Positions 1-10,600 of a stretch of 19,565 nucleotides of DNA are shown here, piece by piece. Source of the stretch: Gymnopilus junonius (Eukaryota > Basidiomycota > Agaricomycetes > Agaricales > Galerinaceae); assembly GCA_015501075.1 (NCBI GenBank), contig JADNYJ010000588.1, forward strand, positions 1 through 19,565. Reading direction: 5' to 3'. The first letter of the stretch is position 1, and each line of letters starts with the position of its first letter. The notes beneath the pieces are model-generated. The model had not been told where the DNA came from. It was given only the letters and a program-made list of their open reading frames with translations, and ran no database searches. The position numbers and the translations under genes are program-made.

Positions 1-510
1 ATAAGGTATACTACACAGACGCCGATTAATTTATCAACACGATCGCGTAACACATTTCGCTTAAGTAATCGTGTCTGAAAACCCGATTATATAAGCATAG
101 CGGTCGATGGCTAAGTAATCGGGGTTTCGGACCTGATTACATAAACAAATCAACTAGGTCATGTAAATATAGCATGAGCGTCTGGGAGGTACAGGGAATA
201 CTTCCATCCCGTTCCGTACACTGCCTATTTTGGAAAGGTCACCCACAATATAACGAAATTCCTTCATCAATCTCGATATTCAGGTTATACGAAAGACAAA
301 ACTTGCTTCTGGTGACCTCGTTCCATAGGTGTGTCTAATGTAATAAACTAGAAGGTTATTTGCTTTTAACGACCCGCTGATGCGTGGTTATCGAAGAAAT
401 TGATGTGGTACTCAAGCACTCCGGTAAAGTTCTCTAACTCCGTTATGTAGTTATTAAGCAGAAAATGTTTTGAACTGCAAAGTCGAATTCTCTTAGTGAA
501 TCACTGCTAT
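1..510. other. AT-rich intergenic region, no gene seen
   Basis: No reading frame or spliceable exon set was recognised here. The only structure noted is the imperfect tandem hairpin repeat at 62-145, listed separately. The right end is the 3' flank of the minus-strand gene at 511-1069. Confidence 0.5.
62..145. repeat. Imperfect tandem repeat of a small hairpin
   Basis: Two units with a 50-bp period start with TAAGTAATCG at 62 and 112. Each carries an inverted TAATCG../..CGATTA (second unit TAATCGGG../..CCTGATTA) pair about 8 nt apart and ends in ATATAA or ACATAA. The function is unknown; it may be the remnant of a small inverted-repeat element. Confidence 0.5.
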
Positions 511-1069
511 TTACTCCTCAGATCTTTGATTACTCTCAAGCTCCCTGACACGATTCTCGAGCTCTCTGACGCGTGTTTCTATCGTGGCCATTTGCACTGA
601 TATATTGTGGATTGCATCTTTGAATTATAAATGTTTTACAGACCCAGATAAGAAACAATTTATATCAGAAGTGCGAGTACGATAAATCGTTCAATGAGAC
701 AGGGTATTGTGTGCCTATGATAACGGACTTACCAATGCCAACCCCGTTCATCACAATATGGTTGTACGTGGTGTGGTTGTAGGATCCGATATCACCGCCC
801 CTCCCACCGCTACCTCCGTTTCCCGATCCTGTTTGTCGTCAAACATTGGAAGAAAATTGAAAAACACCGTATACTCACGAAGGAATCCCGAGAATTGTTG
901 AAAAATGCCTTTGGTCGCCCAAAGTCTTCGAATAAAGCGCCCTCGATTTGCTATGTAGCATGTCATGACAAATTGTATGAACGACAACAAGGCCCTTACC
1001 AAAGTAGTCGGCAACCGCTGAAAAGGCCGACAGCAGCAGGGCGAGTACGAGAGTAAGTAGATACGGCAT
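511..1069 (-). CDS. Small four-exon gene, membrane/secreted coiled-coil protein, copy A (114 aa)
   Basis: The product is not recognised and no function is assigned. The exons are 1069-1000, 950-879, 828-733 and 617-511 (70, 72, 96 and 107 nt). All three introns are GT..AG and phase 1, giving 114 residues plus TAA. Residues 1-20 are strongly hydrophobic (MPYLLTLVLALLLSAFSAVA), either a signal peptide or one membrane segment. A basic stretch follows (NRGRFIRR). Residues about 48-60 are Gly/Ser-rich and precede TYNHIVMNGVG. The last 34 residues form a heptad coiled coil (ETRVRELENRVRELE). The model is supported by the paralogue at 17495-18063, which has the same first three exon lengths, phases and motifs. 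The ATG at 1069 was chosen because it aligns with the only suitable ATG of copy B; an in-frame ATG at 1141 would add 24 residues that copy B cannot match without a 1-nt shift. No cysteines occur in the predicted protein. Confidence 0.8.
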
Positions 1070-2117
1070 AATGAGGTGGAAAGAAATAACAGTGGATGCC
1101 GCGCCGATTAGGAAGTCGACGGGCGTCAAATACATATGCACGCCCGAGACGTGCCTTATTCACAACCTACACGCACTTCCTACACTAAACCATGATCGTG
1201 GCCACAGCAGCCCATCTGCTGCTTTACAATATAACTTTTTTCTGAACACTACCAATCTGCCTGTCTCTGACAAGCCCTTCTTCTGATGTTTTAGCAAGTC
1301 TGCAACACGACGGCGGCATGCTGAAATACGATGCTTTAGACATGTAATAAACTAGTCGGATGGATGTTGTGATGGGAGATGGCTCATTTTTGTTCAAGGT
1401 TGAGATCCAGCGCGGGTGCAAGATGATGGGAGGAACGGGAGAACGGGCATCATAAATGGGTTGGCAGGCTCTGACAGGCTCATCGTTATTTTCTCTAAGT
1501 GTGTGTTGTTTTATTGTAATCAACATCTTACTATAGTATAATTGATACAGAGTAACTACATAGCACTCTCCCAATACTCTACCACTGCTGTCATGAAGCA
1601 GGAAAAGCATCGTCCTGCCACGCAAAGCGGTGGCCCGCTAAAACAAGTCATGTAAGTGCCAGAATTCATCTGAGGTGCACGACAGTACGGCGCAAGTCGA
1701 CTCGACAGATAAAGCAGCGCGAAGCGACATAATGGTAGAAAGCAAAGAAATATATCCATCGATGAGTATCGAAATTTACAAGGACGGCGTTTGAAGTGAC
1801 GGTTTGATCAAATACATATAGCACTTTCGGGCCGGCCGTTCCTTTCAACTCTCCGCCGAAAAAAAAGCAACTCAATTATGTAAATCCCTCATCGATTTCG
1901 GAAGTGGGTCCAACAAATCAGTGTCTACATAAAAAGAAGTAGGTGCTTCATAAGGGAAATACTTGAGCATAGGAAGACATCAATTAAGCAAGATATGCCT
2001 ATGACCTAGAAGTTATCAATCTCTATTACAGAGGAAAGAAGAATAAAGTTTATTTCAAAAAAACTTTGAACAGAAAGAATGAAAATAGTCTCTATAATCT
2101 TCAACGTGAAATGAAGG
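1070..2117. other. Gene-poor region upstream of copy A
   Basis: The first 100 bp (about 1070-1170) resemble the sequence just upstream of copy B; both share GGGCGTGCAT and the following 60 bp at clear but imperfect similarity. This is therefore a duplicated promoter/5'-leader. A 54-bp copy of the dispersed repeat lies at 1595-1648. Open frames such as 1224-1625 (-) run through that repeat and show no family resemblance. Nothing else was recognised. Confidence 0.5.
1595..1648 (-). repeat. Dispersed repeat R1, core copy
   Basis: On the minus strand this reads ACTTGTTTTAGCGGGCC and continues through an imperfect hairpin (GCCACCGC..GCGTGGC) to GATGCTTTTCC and GCTTC. The same core begins the longer copies at 15792 and 17101 on the plus strand. 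Similarity stops after about 54 bp. Confidence 0.75.
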
Positions 2118-2283
2118 CTAATTTGGACATGAGAAGAATGGCAAAATAAGTTTAGATGCACCATGATTGTCATTTTCAGCATCTCTCTCATGCTTCTCGA
2201 TGTAATCTGCAGCACCGGAAAGATGGAGAAAACCTTTGCAAATGCTGCATGCACCTTGATAAACCCAGGTTCAGGAAGGTCGC
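2118..2283 (-). pseudogene. C-terminal fragment of a gene, possibly an HNH-type basidiomycete protein
   Basis: After a possible acceptor at about 2283 the minus strand reads DLPEPGFIKVHAAFAKVFSI. A one-base shift then continues GAADYIEKHERDAEN..GASKLILPFFSCPN to a TAG at 2118-2120. From memory, the pattern LP.P..I..HAA.AKV...GAA.YI resembles the C-terminal tail of a large family of Agaricomycete hypothetical proteins that carry an HNH nuclease domain upstream. That domain is not visible here. The frame break and missing body argue for a decayed fragment. The family assignment is tentative. Confidence 0.35.
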
Positions 2284-3483
2284 TACCCAATTCCGCCAAA
2301 GGTCAGATCGGACCAGAAAAGGCAGGTCGATGTGCGTATGGTACAAAAATGTAGAGTTATTTGAATAACCCTACTTATACCGAATAAAAATCTACACAGC
2401 CATAAATCAGACAACGGTCCATTTATTACACACTTAACTTATAATTTAAATAACTTCGAGACGGAATGGCGTTTTACTCGCTGCAGGAACACAGTGATGG
2501 AACGTTCAGAACAGAAAGGTAGCCAGAGGGCAGTGACCATGAGTTGGGGGTAGCCGTTATAGCCGTACCCATCGAGCACCATTTCTCAGCTGTACATTTC
2601 CATGTGTGACCTGCCTAAGCAAATAAAATGCCAATGATGATGAATGGGACCCATGGACCATGACGCGAGGCTTGCCCATCGTCCTTACAGTCATTTGGGT
2701 CCTTCTGTTAATATGTAAACATCAAAGTATTAGAAAATAAGCTCAAGAAAAATACCAAAACACGCACAGCATGTCCGAGGAAAACGACATTGACTGCATT
2801 AATGAAGTAGCCTCCAGAGATCTTAACCTTGCATGCACGTTCGAACATGCCTAAAAAGAGGGTCATGGCCGCGGCAGAATACCATACAAGTGTTCTCCTT
2901 ACTCTGAGCTTGAGGGCGGTCAACTCCAGCTTGATAAACCTGTTGAGCATACATGGACTTGAGCTTCAACTGTTGTTTAAATCAAATGAGATACTCCGGA
3001 AATTTGATGTTATTAAGTAGGAAATTGTATGTACCTCGAAAGCACTCGTAATATCCTCAAGCCGCTTGAGGAACAACCTTTCCGACTCCACTGTAAGAGC
3101 CTCCAACTCGACATTGCACACGAGATCATGCAGCGCCCTGGACAGACGGATAACAAACCACGTCAGCTATCCCTGTTGCATTGGATTTGAATCCTGCAGG
3201 TCAAACTACAAGTACACACTTACTTTCTGTACTTATGGATATCTTCTGCAATCAGTGGGATGGAGATGGGAGGAATAAACAGCAGATGTTTCCGAATCTT
3301 ATCGGACGTCCGAATAGCCACCATTCCCAAGTTGCAATCCTCATCTGTATAATCACAACGTCCCTAAGCATCAAGGGTGTACTTCAGTTTGCCTTCGTTC
3401 ATTCAAGATCTATTCGTTGTACCTCACCTTCATAGTTTCCCAGATATATACTGCTGCAGGGTGGATCTCCGCGTCATAGCTGT

Positions 3484-3491
3484 GATAAAAT
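3484..3491. repeat. Target site duplication, left copy (GATAAAAT)
   Basis: This 8-bp direct repeat immediately precedes the element's CAGTGTTG end and is identical to 4057-4064. It lies within coding sequence of the split gene. Confidence 0.85.
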
Positions 3492-4056
3492 CAGTGTTGT
3501 ATTCTAAGGGGTTAATAACCCTTGAAATCATTCTTAAGATTTAAGGCCTTAATATTGATTTTAATTAAGGGTAAATTAAGGTATTATTAAGGGCAAGCCC
3601 AAAAAAGATAAGCATGAGGTCAGCCTTCGAAGTCATCACCAGAACCTCTAACTCACCATCATCTGGTGTCGGATTCTCATCTGCTTCCTCATCAGCAAGG
3701 AGCTCCATTAGCCTCACCTTTTCTATATAGGCCTGTTGCCTCTGGAGGCACCATGTTTGTTCCTCTGCACTTGTCTCTTTGCATCCTCCAAATAGCACAG
3801 GCATAGAAGATGAGGACACACCCAAGTGCTCATTGGTAGGAAAGATGGTCCAATAAATTTGCTTTTCATTGCCCTCCCCAATTTCAAATTATCAATGTGC
3901 ACATCATTCATGCAATGACCATTGGTAATATTACATTAGTTATTTTTAAGGCCTTAAGTTAAGGGTTAGGATCATTCATTGCTGATTCTAAGATTTAACT
4001 TAAAATGTAATTAAGGCTTAAACATTATTAACCCCAAGGCCTTAGCTTCAACACTG
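3492..4056. mobile_element. Non-autonomous hAT-superfamily element (MITE-like, 565 bp)
   Basis: The ends are CAGTGTTG (3492) and CAACACTG (4056), perfect inverted 8-mers. The imperfect terminal repeat continues inward and includes GGGGTTAATAA on both sides. The element is flanked by a perfect 8-bp direct repeat, GATAAAAT, at 3484-3491 and 4057-4064. An 8-bp duplication with CAG.G-type ends is the hAT signature. Subterminal AAGGCCTTA motifs occur three times near the ends, as expected for transposase-binding repeats. There is no transposase frame. The interior (about 3600-3911) has only short minus-strand frames. Confidence 0.85.
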
Positions 4057-4064
4057 GATAAAAT
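4057..4064. repeat. Target site duplication, right copy (GATAAAAT)
   Basis: Identical to 3484-3491 and immediately follows the element's CAACACTG end. Confidence 0.85.
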
Positions 4065-4144
4065 ACTGCAGCTTGGGAGGGGTCGATATCTAGCGCACCA
4101 TCTCCAGGCCGCTGATCTTCGCCTGGCTCCGGATCAAGACTCAT

Positions 4145-4640
4145 GCGTACATACAGGTCTTCTCAAGACCCGGATTTGCCAGTCGTCCGGACGGAGAGGA
4201 AGCACACACCGTGCCAGTATCAGAGGGGACAAGGTCTTCGATACATACTAGGAGGGAGTCGCAGCCTTTTATACTATGATCACTGGCCCACGTTGTCACA
4301 GCATGCTTTCGACGTGTAGAATGTTCATCGGCACATAATCAGCATACAATTGCATCGTGCACCACTGCATAGCCTATACCATATCAGCGTGTACTTGCGA
4401 GTGCACAGCCTAGTGCACTTAGCACTTAGAAGTTACATGTACGTGCAACGCCCTATATGTTCGAATGTGTCAGCTCGATCGTCATTCAATTTCTGGATGG
4501 AAGAGCAATCAATATACCTGGCCAGAGTGGTCAGGCATGAGATCCGAATAGGCAAGTCCGCGTAAGGTACAAAAATGCAATGAAAATGAACAGAAATTCT
4601 AAACCGCAACAAAAATGGCCTCAACCATCCCCCTCACGAA
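4145..4640. other. Intergenic region between the split gene and VPS15
   Basis: The region lies between the start of the minus-strand split gene and the 3' end of VPS15, so it should hold the split gene's promoter and the VPS15 3' UTR. No coding similarity, repeat or clear polyadenylation signal was recognised. Confidence 0.45.
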
Positions 4641-7600
4641 TCACGTACCCGAATCCACCTGCTCAACCCTCCACACCTTGATCACGCCAGCACGATCACC
4701 ACTCACAATCCCACCCCGGAACGGCGAATCAATACAAGCCAGCGCAGTGATAATATCCTGATGGTTCTTCAGCAAATTCTTCTGGCTCTGCGTAATCAAC
4801 GATATCCGCTGCGGCGGCCGGTTGGCAGAACTGCTGGCTGGCATAGGCGGCCACGTTTCGACAAAGGACGTCGCGCCACCAGTAGGTGACGTTGATGTGC
4901 TGGGCAAACAACATGGATCAGAAAAACGAACTCTAATTCTCTACGAGCTCGGGCAAGAGCGCTGCTCACCTGTACGTCGGCTTCTCAGTCTCATTCTCCA
5001 TCCCACTGAGCACCGTCGTCCTCTCAAATTTACCCAAATCCCACAACCGAATCTTCCAATCATCCGAACCAGTAATCATAAACCCCCTCCCACCCTGCCT
5101 CGCACTCGAACCCGTCTCAAACTCCCCAAACTCGGACCTATGCACCGTCGAATACCCTCCAAAATCCGAGCCCACCACTAACGCACGCACATCCGGCGCA
5201 GGACTCTGCGGCACTTCCACAGCAGCCTGGCGCAGCGTCTCGCTCATATCCCCACCGCTGCCGCCGTTCTGACGTACGCGGACGAGAGCAGCGATGGCAG
5301 CTGCCGGCGTCGTCTCTGCATCTATCCCCGACACCTCCAGAGGTTCCGCGATCGAATCACCCGGCGATCCCATTCGAGTGGTGTATGTCTCCACGAGGAC
5401 CATCTTCTCTATATCCCACACCTCGACCAACTGCGTCGACGACCGATCCAAGTTCCTCTTGGAGGATTCCAGCGCGACCATGATCCACTTCCCCCGCCCC
5501 TTGGAGGGATGCACGACACATTGGTGTATTCGAACAGATTTTCCGCCTGATGCGACGCCAGCATGCCAACTCCGGATTAAGAGACCGAAACGTTTATCCC
5601 AGAGGGTCAAAACCCCCGTTGACGTGCCCACGATAATCCAAGCTCGCTTACGATCCATACACATCGACGTGATCGGCCCATAATGTCTTGGATTCTCCAT
5701 AGTCTGCAGAACCCGCATCGTCCTGAGATCCAACACAGTAATGACAGAATGTGTAGTCGCATACACCAAATTCGACGCAGCATCTAACTCCCCCCACACA
5801 CACACACTGATCAGCATCACGATTCTCAGAAAAAAAAACAACAAAAACTGACCTGTATCATAATGCATCATACACGTCACATACTCCCCCGGATTATCCA
5901 CCCTATGTTCTCTCACCACCTGCAATTTATGATACTTGGGCAACGGCCCCCCACTCTGCGCGATATGCACCCTGACCACATGCACACTCCCATCCTCCGC
6001 CGCACTCGCAAAACAATGCACGCCCTCCAACATACACACGCTCTTCACCCTCGCATGGTGTTGCCCGTAAGTATGCCGCGGCTTGCTCGTCACGTTCCTC
6101 TCCAACCTCGCCGTGTCCCATACTTTAACGGTCTTGTCGTCTGAAGAGGTGACGAAGAACATGTGGTCGGGGGAGACGGCGATGCCGGTGATGCAGTCCG
6201 AGTGGGAGGTCATGTTGGCGATGAGGTTGGCCTCGATCCGTTTATTGTGCGCGTCTCGCGACGTAAAACTCGGTCGGGCGATATTCCGCCTTCGCACAGG
6301 GCCTTCATGGACTTTGGGTCCAAAATCATGTTGCAGTTCACGATTATTATCCAGGTAGAGGTTTTCCAGTAGATTACTGATCCCAGGCTCCTGGCCATCT
6401 ACCACCCCACAATCAGCCAAAAATGAAAAGAACAAACAACGGCACAAAACTCACCATAAGTCGAAATCGCCAAACTCGACGGTCCCCTCGGCTGCTTCAT
6501 CCCCACAAGCCCACCTCTCAACGTCGCACTCATCGACATAGGTGACGTCCTCCCTGTCCCCGTCCCTCCCGTCCCCGTCCCAGAATCATCCGGCGACCCT
6601 CTACTAAAACTAAAATGCGCCTCCAACACCCCCGTCGCATTCGTCTTTGAAGATCCAACAGCCGGAGCAGCCTTCTGTCCTTGCCCGTCGGTGGTGGTGT
6701 TACCTACCTGCAAGAGTCTGCTGCCTCCTCCACCGCTGCCACCTCCACCTCCACCGCTGAAGTTTGCGGTTGGGCGGAACGAGGCAGAGTTGGTGCCAGA
6801 TACCACAGAATCCGTTGGGCTTCCGGGTCTGTCACGGTCACGGTCACGATCGGGTTGGGGACTCGCCCCTGGACTGGCATTAGCACCACTGGCACTGACA
6901 CTCGCTCCAGGACCAAGTGTGGGGCTGCGATGACCAAGGCTAGGACTAGGAGGTGCGAGCGCGAGCGACGTCACCGAAGAATTAGCAATCGGCGACGAAG
7001 ACGACGGCATGATACCCCGAGAAGTTGGCGGCCCTGGATCTCTTGAATCTCTTGGGATATTGGTCACGCTTAACGAAGATGCAGAAGCGTTGATAGTCGC
7101 CAACCTCCTTCTCAGATCCTCGAATGGCGCACCGCCAGTGGTAGCAGTACCAGCCGTACTGTCCATCGAGAACCTCTGCCTTGACGGACTCAACAGCGGC
7201 GTTCTCCCACTCGAACTTGTTGTCCCCGGCCCTGCTCCGAATCTTCTAGAAGCAACAGAGGGTATCCTCAAATTCGAAGATCGTCCAGATGTAGCTGTAG
7301 CCATAGCATCGCCCTGCCGCTGCTTGAGAAACACCGTCTGCGGGACCACACCGAGCTTCTGCAGCTCAATATCCCCAATGACTTTCAGACTCTTCCCCGC
7401 GTCCGTCTCGTAGCTCAACCTCGACGCAAAACTTGAAGTCGCGTTGGCCAATTTGAGGGTATAATCCCTCATGGCGAGGAGTTTGCTTTCGTCGCTAGGT
7501 GTCATGCCCAACTGTTGGAGTTTGGCGATGTGGGTTTCGTCTCTGCACAAAAAAAAAAGAAAAAAGAAAGAAGTAAGCGTTTAGTATTCCGATGATCAGG

Positions 7601-10600
7601 ATTGGGGATGACCGAGACTGACTCTTCCGATTTATTCCTCGAAATCGTATTTCCCCCCGTCTTGCGCATCGCGATCACACTCTCTCTTGGCGACTCGACT
7701 TTATTCGTCACCCTCCTCGCGCCCCGCCAAAAGGTGGACGATTCAGCCTTCATAGCCCATTGTACTGACGCGTCCAGGATCTGTCGTGGGAGCTGCATTC
7801 AGGTGAAACAAATTTAGTTACTTGACCAGTCCAAAGAAGACAGAAGAAAGAAGGGAGAGAGGGAGAAAGGAATAGATGAGAGACGTACGGGAGGCTTCAT
7901 CGCACACAACAAACTCCGCTCATCCACATACTCGATATCCGACTTTAGAAAATGCCTCAGCGAGGGGTAGAGGATACACCACACGTCGCTCGGGGGGAGA
8001 TGTTGAGCGGCAGAGGTGATAAACGCCGCTGCACCTGCAAATTATAATTATTTCCAATTCAGTACCGAATTAGGGATAAACTCACCCTGCCGTATCCACA
8101 CGTTCGGGTGATAGAGGAACCCAAGCGTGGCGCTCATCAGTTCCCAGATCCTCATCTTCTGGAATAAACCTAGCTCGCAGAGGCTAGTGAGCGCAGCCAA
8201 CACTTTGGCCACCACCGATTCTTCCACATCTATCCCCCCCCCAAAAAAGGCGTCAGCAACACCATCCAAAAATCCCCCACCCCCACACACAACACAAAAG
8301 AAAGAAAGAGCAAAAAAAGAGACACCCACCAGAAAGCGCCTGAACCATCAACGGCAAAATATACTCCTCCAAACTCCTCCCCCCCGCGCACGCCGCCACA
8401 TCCACAATACTCTCAAAAAACGCATACCGCAACCCCCAATCCCTATCGTTCAAATACGTAATCATATGGCTTAGAAGCACATCGTTCGTCCGCTGTCGTC
8501 CGAGGAAGATGCAGAGAGAGGATATGTCGTGCAGGATGGCGCGTTTGACGATGGAGGAGGGGTCCATGAGGAGGGTTGAGAGGTGTTCTTGGATGTGCGA
8601 TTGCAGGTCGAGGAGGGAGGCGTCGTAGGATATCTAGATGGAGGGGGGGGGGTGAAGGGGTGGGTGGGTTAGGATGGGGTTTGAGAGATGGTTGAGAAGG
8701 ATTAGGATTTACCTCGAACGCAGCACCTTCATACTCTCCCGTCCCCTGTGTCCCCTGTGTCGCTGTGCCATCCCCGTCCCTCCTCCTCCTCCTCCACCAC
8801 CACCACCTCCCACACCTCCCACACCTCCCACACCCCCACCACCTTTAAACGCCCCATGTGCCTTTAACGCCTGGCCCATCTCGAGGTACCTCACACTCGT
8901 ATCCGCCAACTGGCTCATAATCTGCGCATAGGTGCATCTCACAGATACTTCCGGGTCCGCGACGAGGTGTTTGAGGTTGGGGATGATGTATTCCGGAAAG
9001 ATGGATACGTTGGAGGGTGTGATGACTTTGACGAGCATGAGCTAGAGAGAGAGGAGGGATTAGCTTGTGGTTCATGGTCATAGAGGGAGAGTACAAGATA
9101 AAAAAATTAAATAAAAATAAACTCACGATCTGCATCAACCCCCTCCCCGCCGCACTCCTCACCACCGCTGCCTCATCGTGCAGCAGCTCAACGATATACG
9201 GCACCATCCTGTCCAGCTTCGCCTCGTCCGTCAGATGCCTTGACAGCGCCAGCATCACGTCCAACGCGCGCAGTTTCGAGGATGGCAGGAAACAGTTCCT
9301 GATGTTGGCTGTCAGGAGAGCGAGGATTATTAGGGCCGGACCATCTGTGTGAGTGAAGGGGGGGTTAGCGAATTGAAGAAGATAGGGAGGCAGGTAAGAG
9401 AGGCAGGACGAAAAGAAAAAGGAAATAAAGGGAGAGGGAAGCAGAAGGAGAGCACAGCACAGACCTTCCAAAGCAGCCGTCTTCCTCTTCCCAACACTGC
9501 CCAATAAACTCGACTCGCGGTTCGGAATGTGCAGTTCCACAGGGAGAATGTCCTAACAACAACAACGCATACAGCATCAGCATTCAAATACCCAGCCGCA
9601 TATAACCAGCTTTCTTACCTGGAACGGCTTGCTCGCGCTATGGAGAGAATCTAAAGCGACATAGTCCACTCTCATATCACCCTCAGCACCCGCACCCGCA
9701 CCCGCCTCCACCTCAAACTCGGACTCAGGCACAATATAAGGCTCAATGCTCTCGTAATCCGACCAGATCCTCTCCATCCTATGATCCGAATCACTCGGGA
9801 GCGCATTCGCATTCACGTCCATCTTCCCATGTTCACCTCCCAACCCACCAGCACCCACAGCAGCCGTAGCCGTAGCCGTAGTAGTAGTAGCAGCAGTGAC
9901 AGTCCCACCCGACGCGCTAGTCCTCGTCGTCCCTGACACTGACGGCACGCCAGGACCTTGACTGAAATTGAAGTTGAAATTGTTGAAATTGAAGCTATTA
10001 AACCCCATCCCCATCCCCTCGCTAGAGAGCTCGTTCACAGACGAGACATAATTGTGCAGGAAGGAGTAGAACGATTCAGGGAAAACTGTGCCTCTTGAAG
10101 TATGCAGCAACGTATCGAAAGTCGGCCGTTCAGCAGGGTCAAGAGCGATCATCTGCTTGATGAGATTCTACTGCCCATCATCAGCCAACACATTCCCCAC
10201 AAAAAATGAAAAAAAAAAACAACAACCGACCTGAACACCCTCATCCTCAATCGCCGCCAAATGTCCCTCAACCTTATACTCCCCCTCCCTATACTTGAAC
10301 AGCTGACTGAGCGTAAACAACGGCGCGCCCTCCAAAAACAACTCGGCCAACACACACCCCGCACTAAACACATCCATCCCCTCCGTCACCCTCCCGTCCC
10401 TCCTCCCCCCTTCCCCATCCCACCCCTCCTCCTCCCCCTTCCTAATCCTCTCCTTCCGCCTCCCAATCTCCGGATTCCCCTGCACAGTATAAAACCTCTC
10501 CGGCGCTAAATAACACGTCCGCCGCCCGCTCATGTCAAAATAGAACGAAAAGTCCGAAGGGTCGTCTAAAGGGAGGTAGGTGGGCTTGTACGACGCGAAA

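Larger units (their letters stand above)
2615..4144 (-). pseudogene. Six-exon hypothetical gene (212 aa) split by a hAT-like insertion in exon 1
   Basis: The product is not recognised. The exons are 4144-4057 plus 3483-3428 (one exon, split), 3363-3224, 3137-3035, 2969-2903, 2850-2756 and 2704-2615, with GT..AG introns of 51-86 nt. Without the element and one copy of the 8-bp duplication, exon 1 is 144 nt and in frame. The total is 639 nt, or 212 codons plus TAG at 2615-2617, with all intron phases consistent. The N-terminus is acidic and Pro-rich (MSLDPEPGEDQRPGDG). The middle is helical and charged (VESERLFLKRLEDITSAFE, a possible coiled coil). The C-terminus is hydrophobic (WVPFIIIGILFA), a possible tail anchor. 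As it stands, translation of exon 1 enters the element and meets a stop within about 12 codons, so the allele is probably inactive unless the element is spliced out. Further upstream exons cannot be excluded; the in-frame stop just before 4144 favours this start. Confidence 0.65.

Noticed and set aside
1069..1141. Upstream start at 1141 for copy A, adding 24 residues
   Set aside because: The corresponding upstream sequence of copy B differs in length by one base and has no matching ATG, so the shared ATG at 1069/17495 is preferred.
1224..1625. 133-aa minus-strand frame, the longest one outside the main genes in the left part
   Set aside because: Its first part lies in the R1 repeat core, which is non-coding elsewhere in the window, and the remainder shows no family pattern.
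2163..2354. 63-aa plus-strand frame with a hydrophobic N-terminus that could be a small secreted protein
   Set aside because: It lies antisense to the HNH-like fragment, which explains the openness better. No conserved cysteine pattern or splice support.
4822..10509. Many plus-strand open frames (for example 5294-5683, 7009-7413, 8127-8474, 10261-10509)
   Set aside because: They are antisense to well-supported VPS15 exons and have Pro/Arg-rich composition expected from reading a Gly/Ser/Asp-rich gene backwards.
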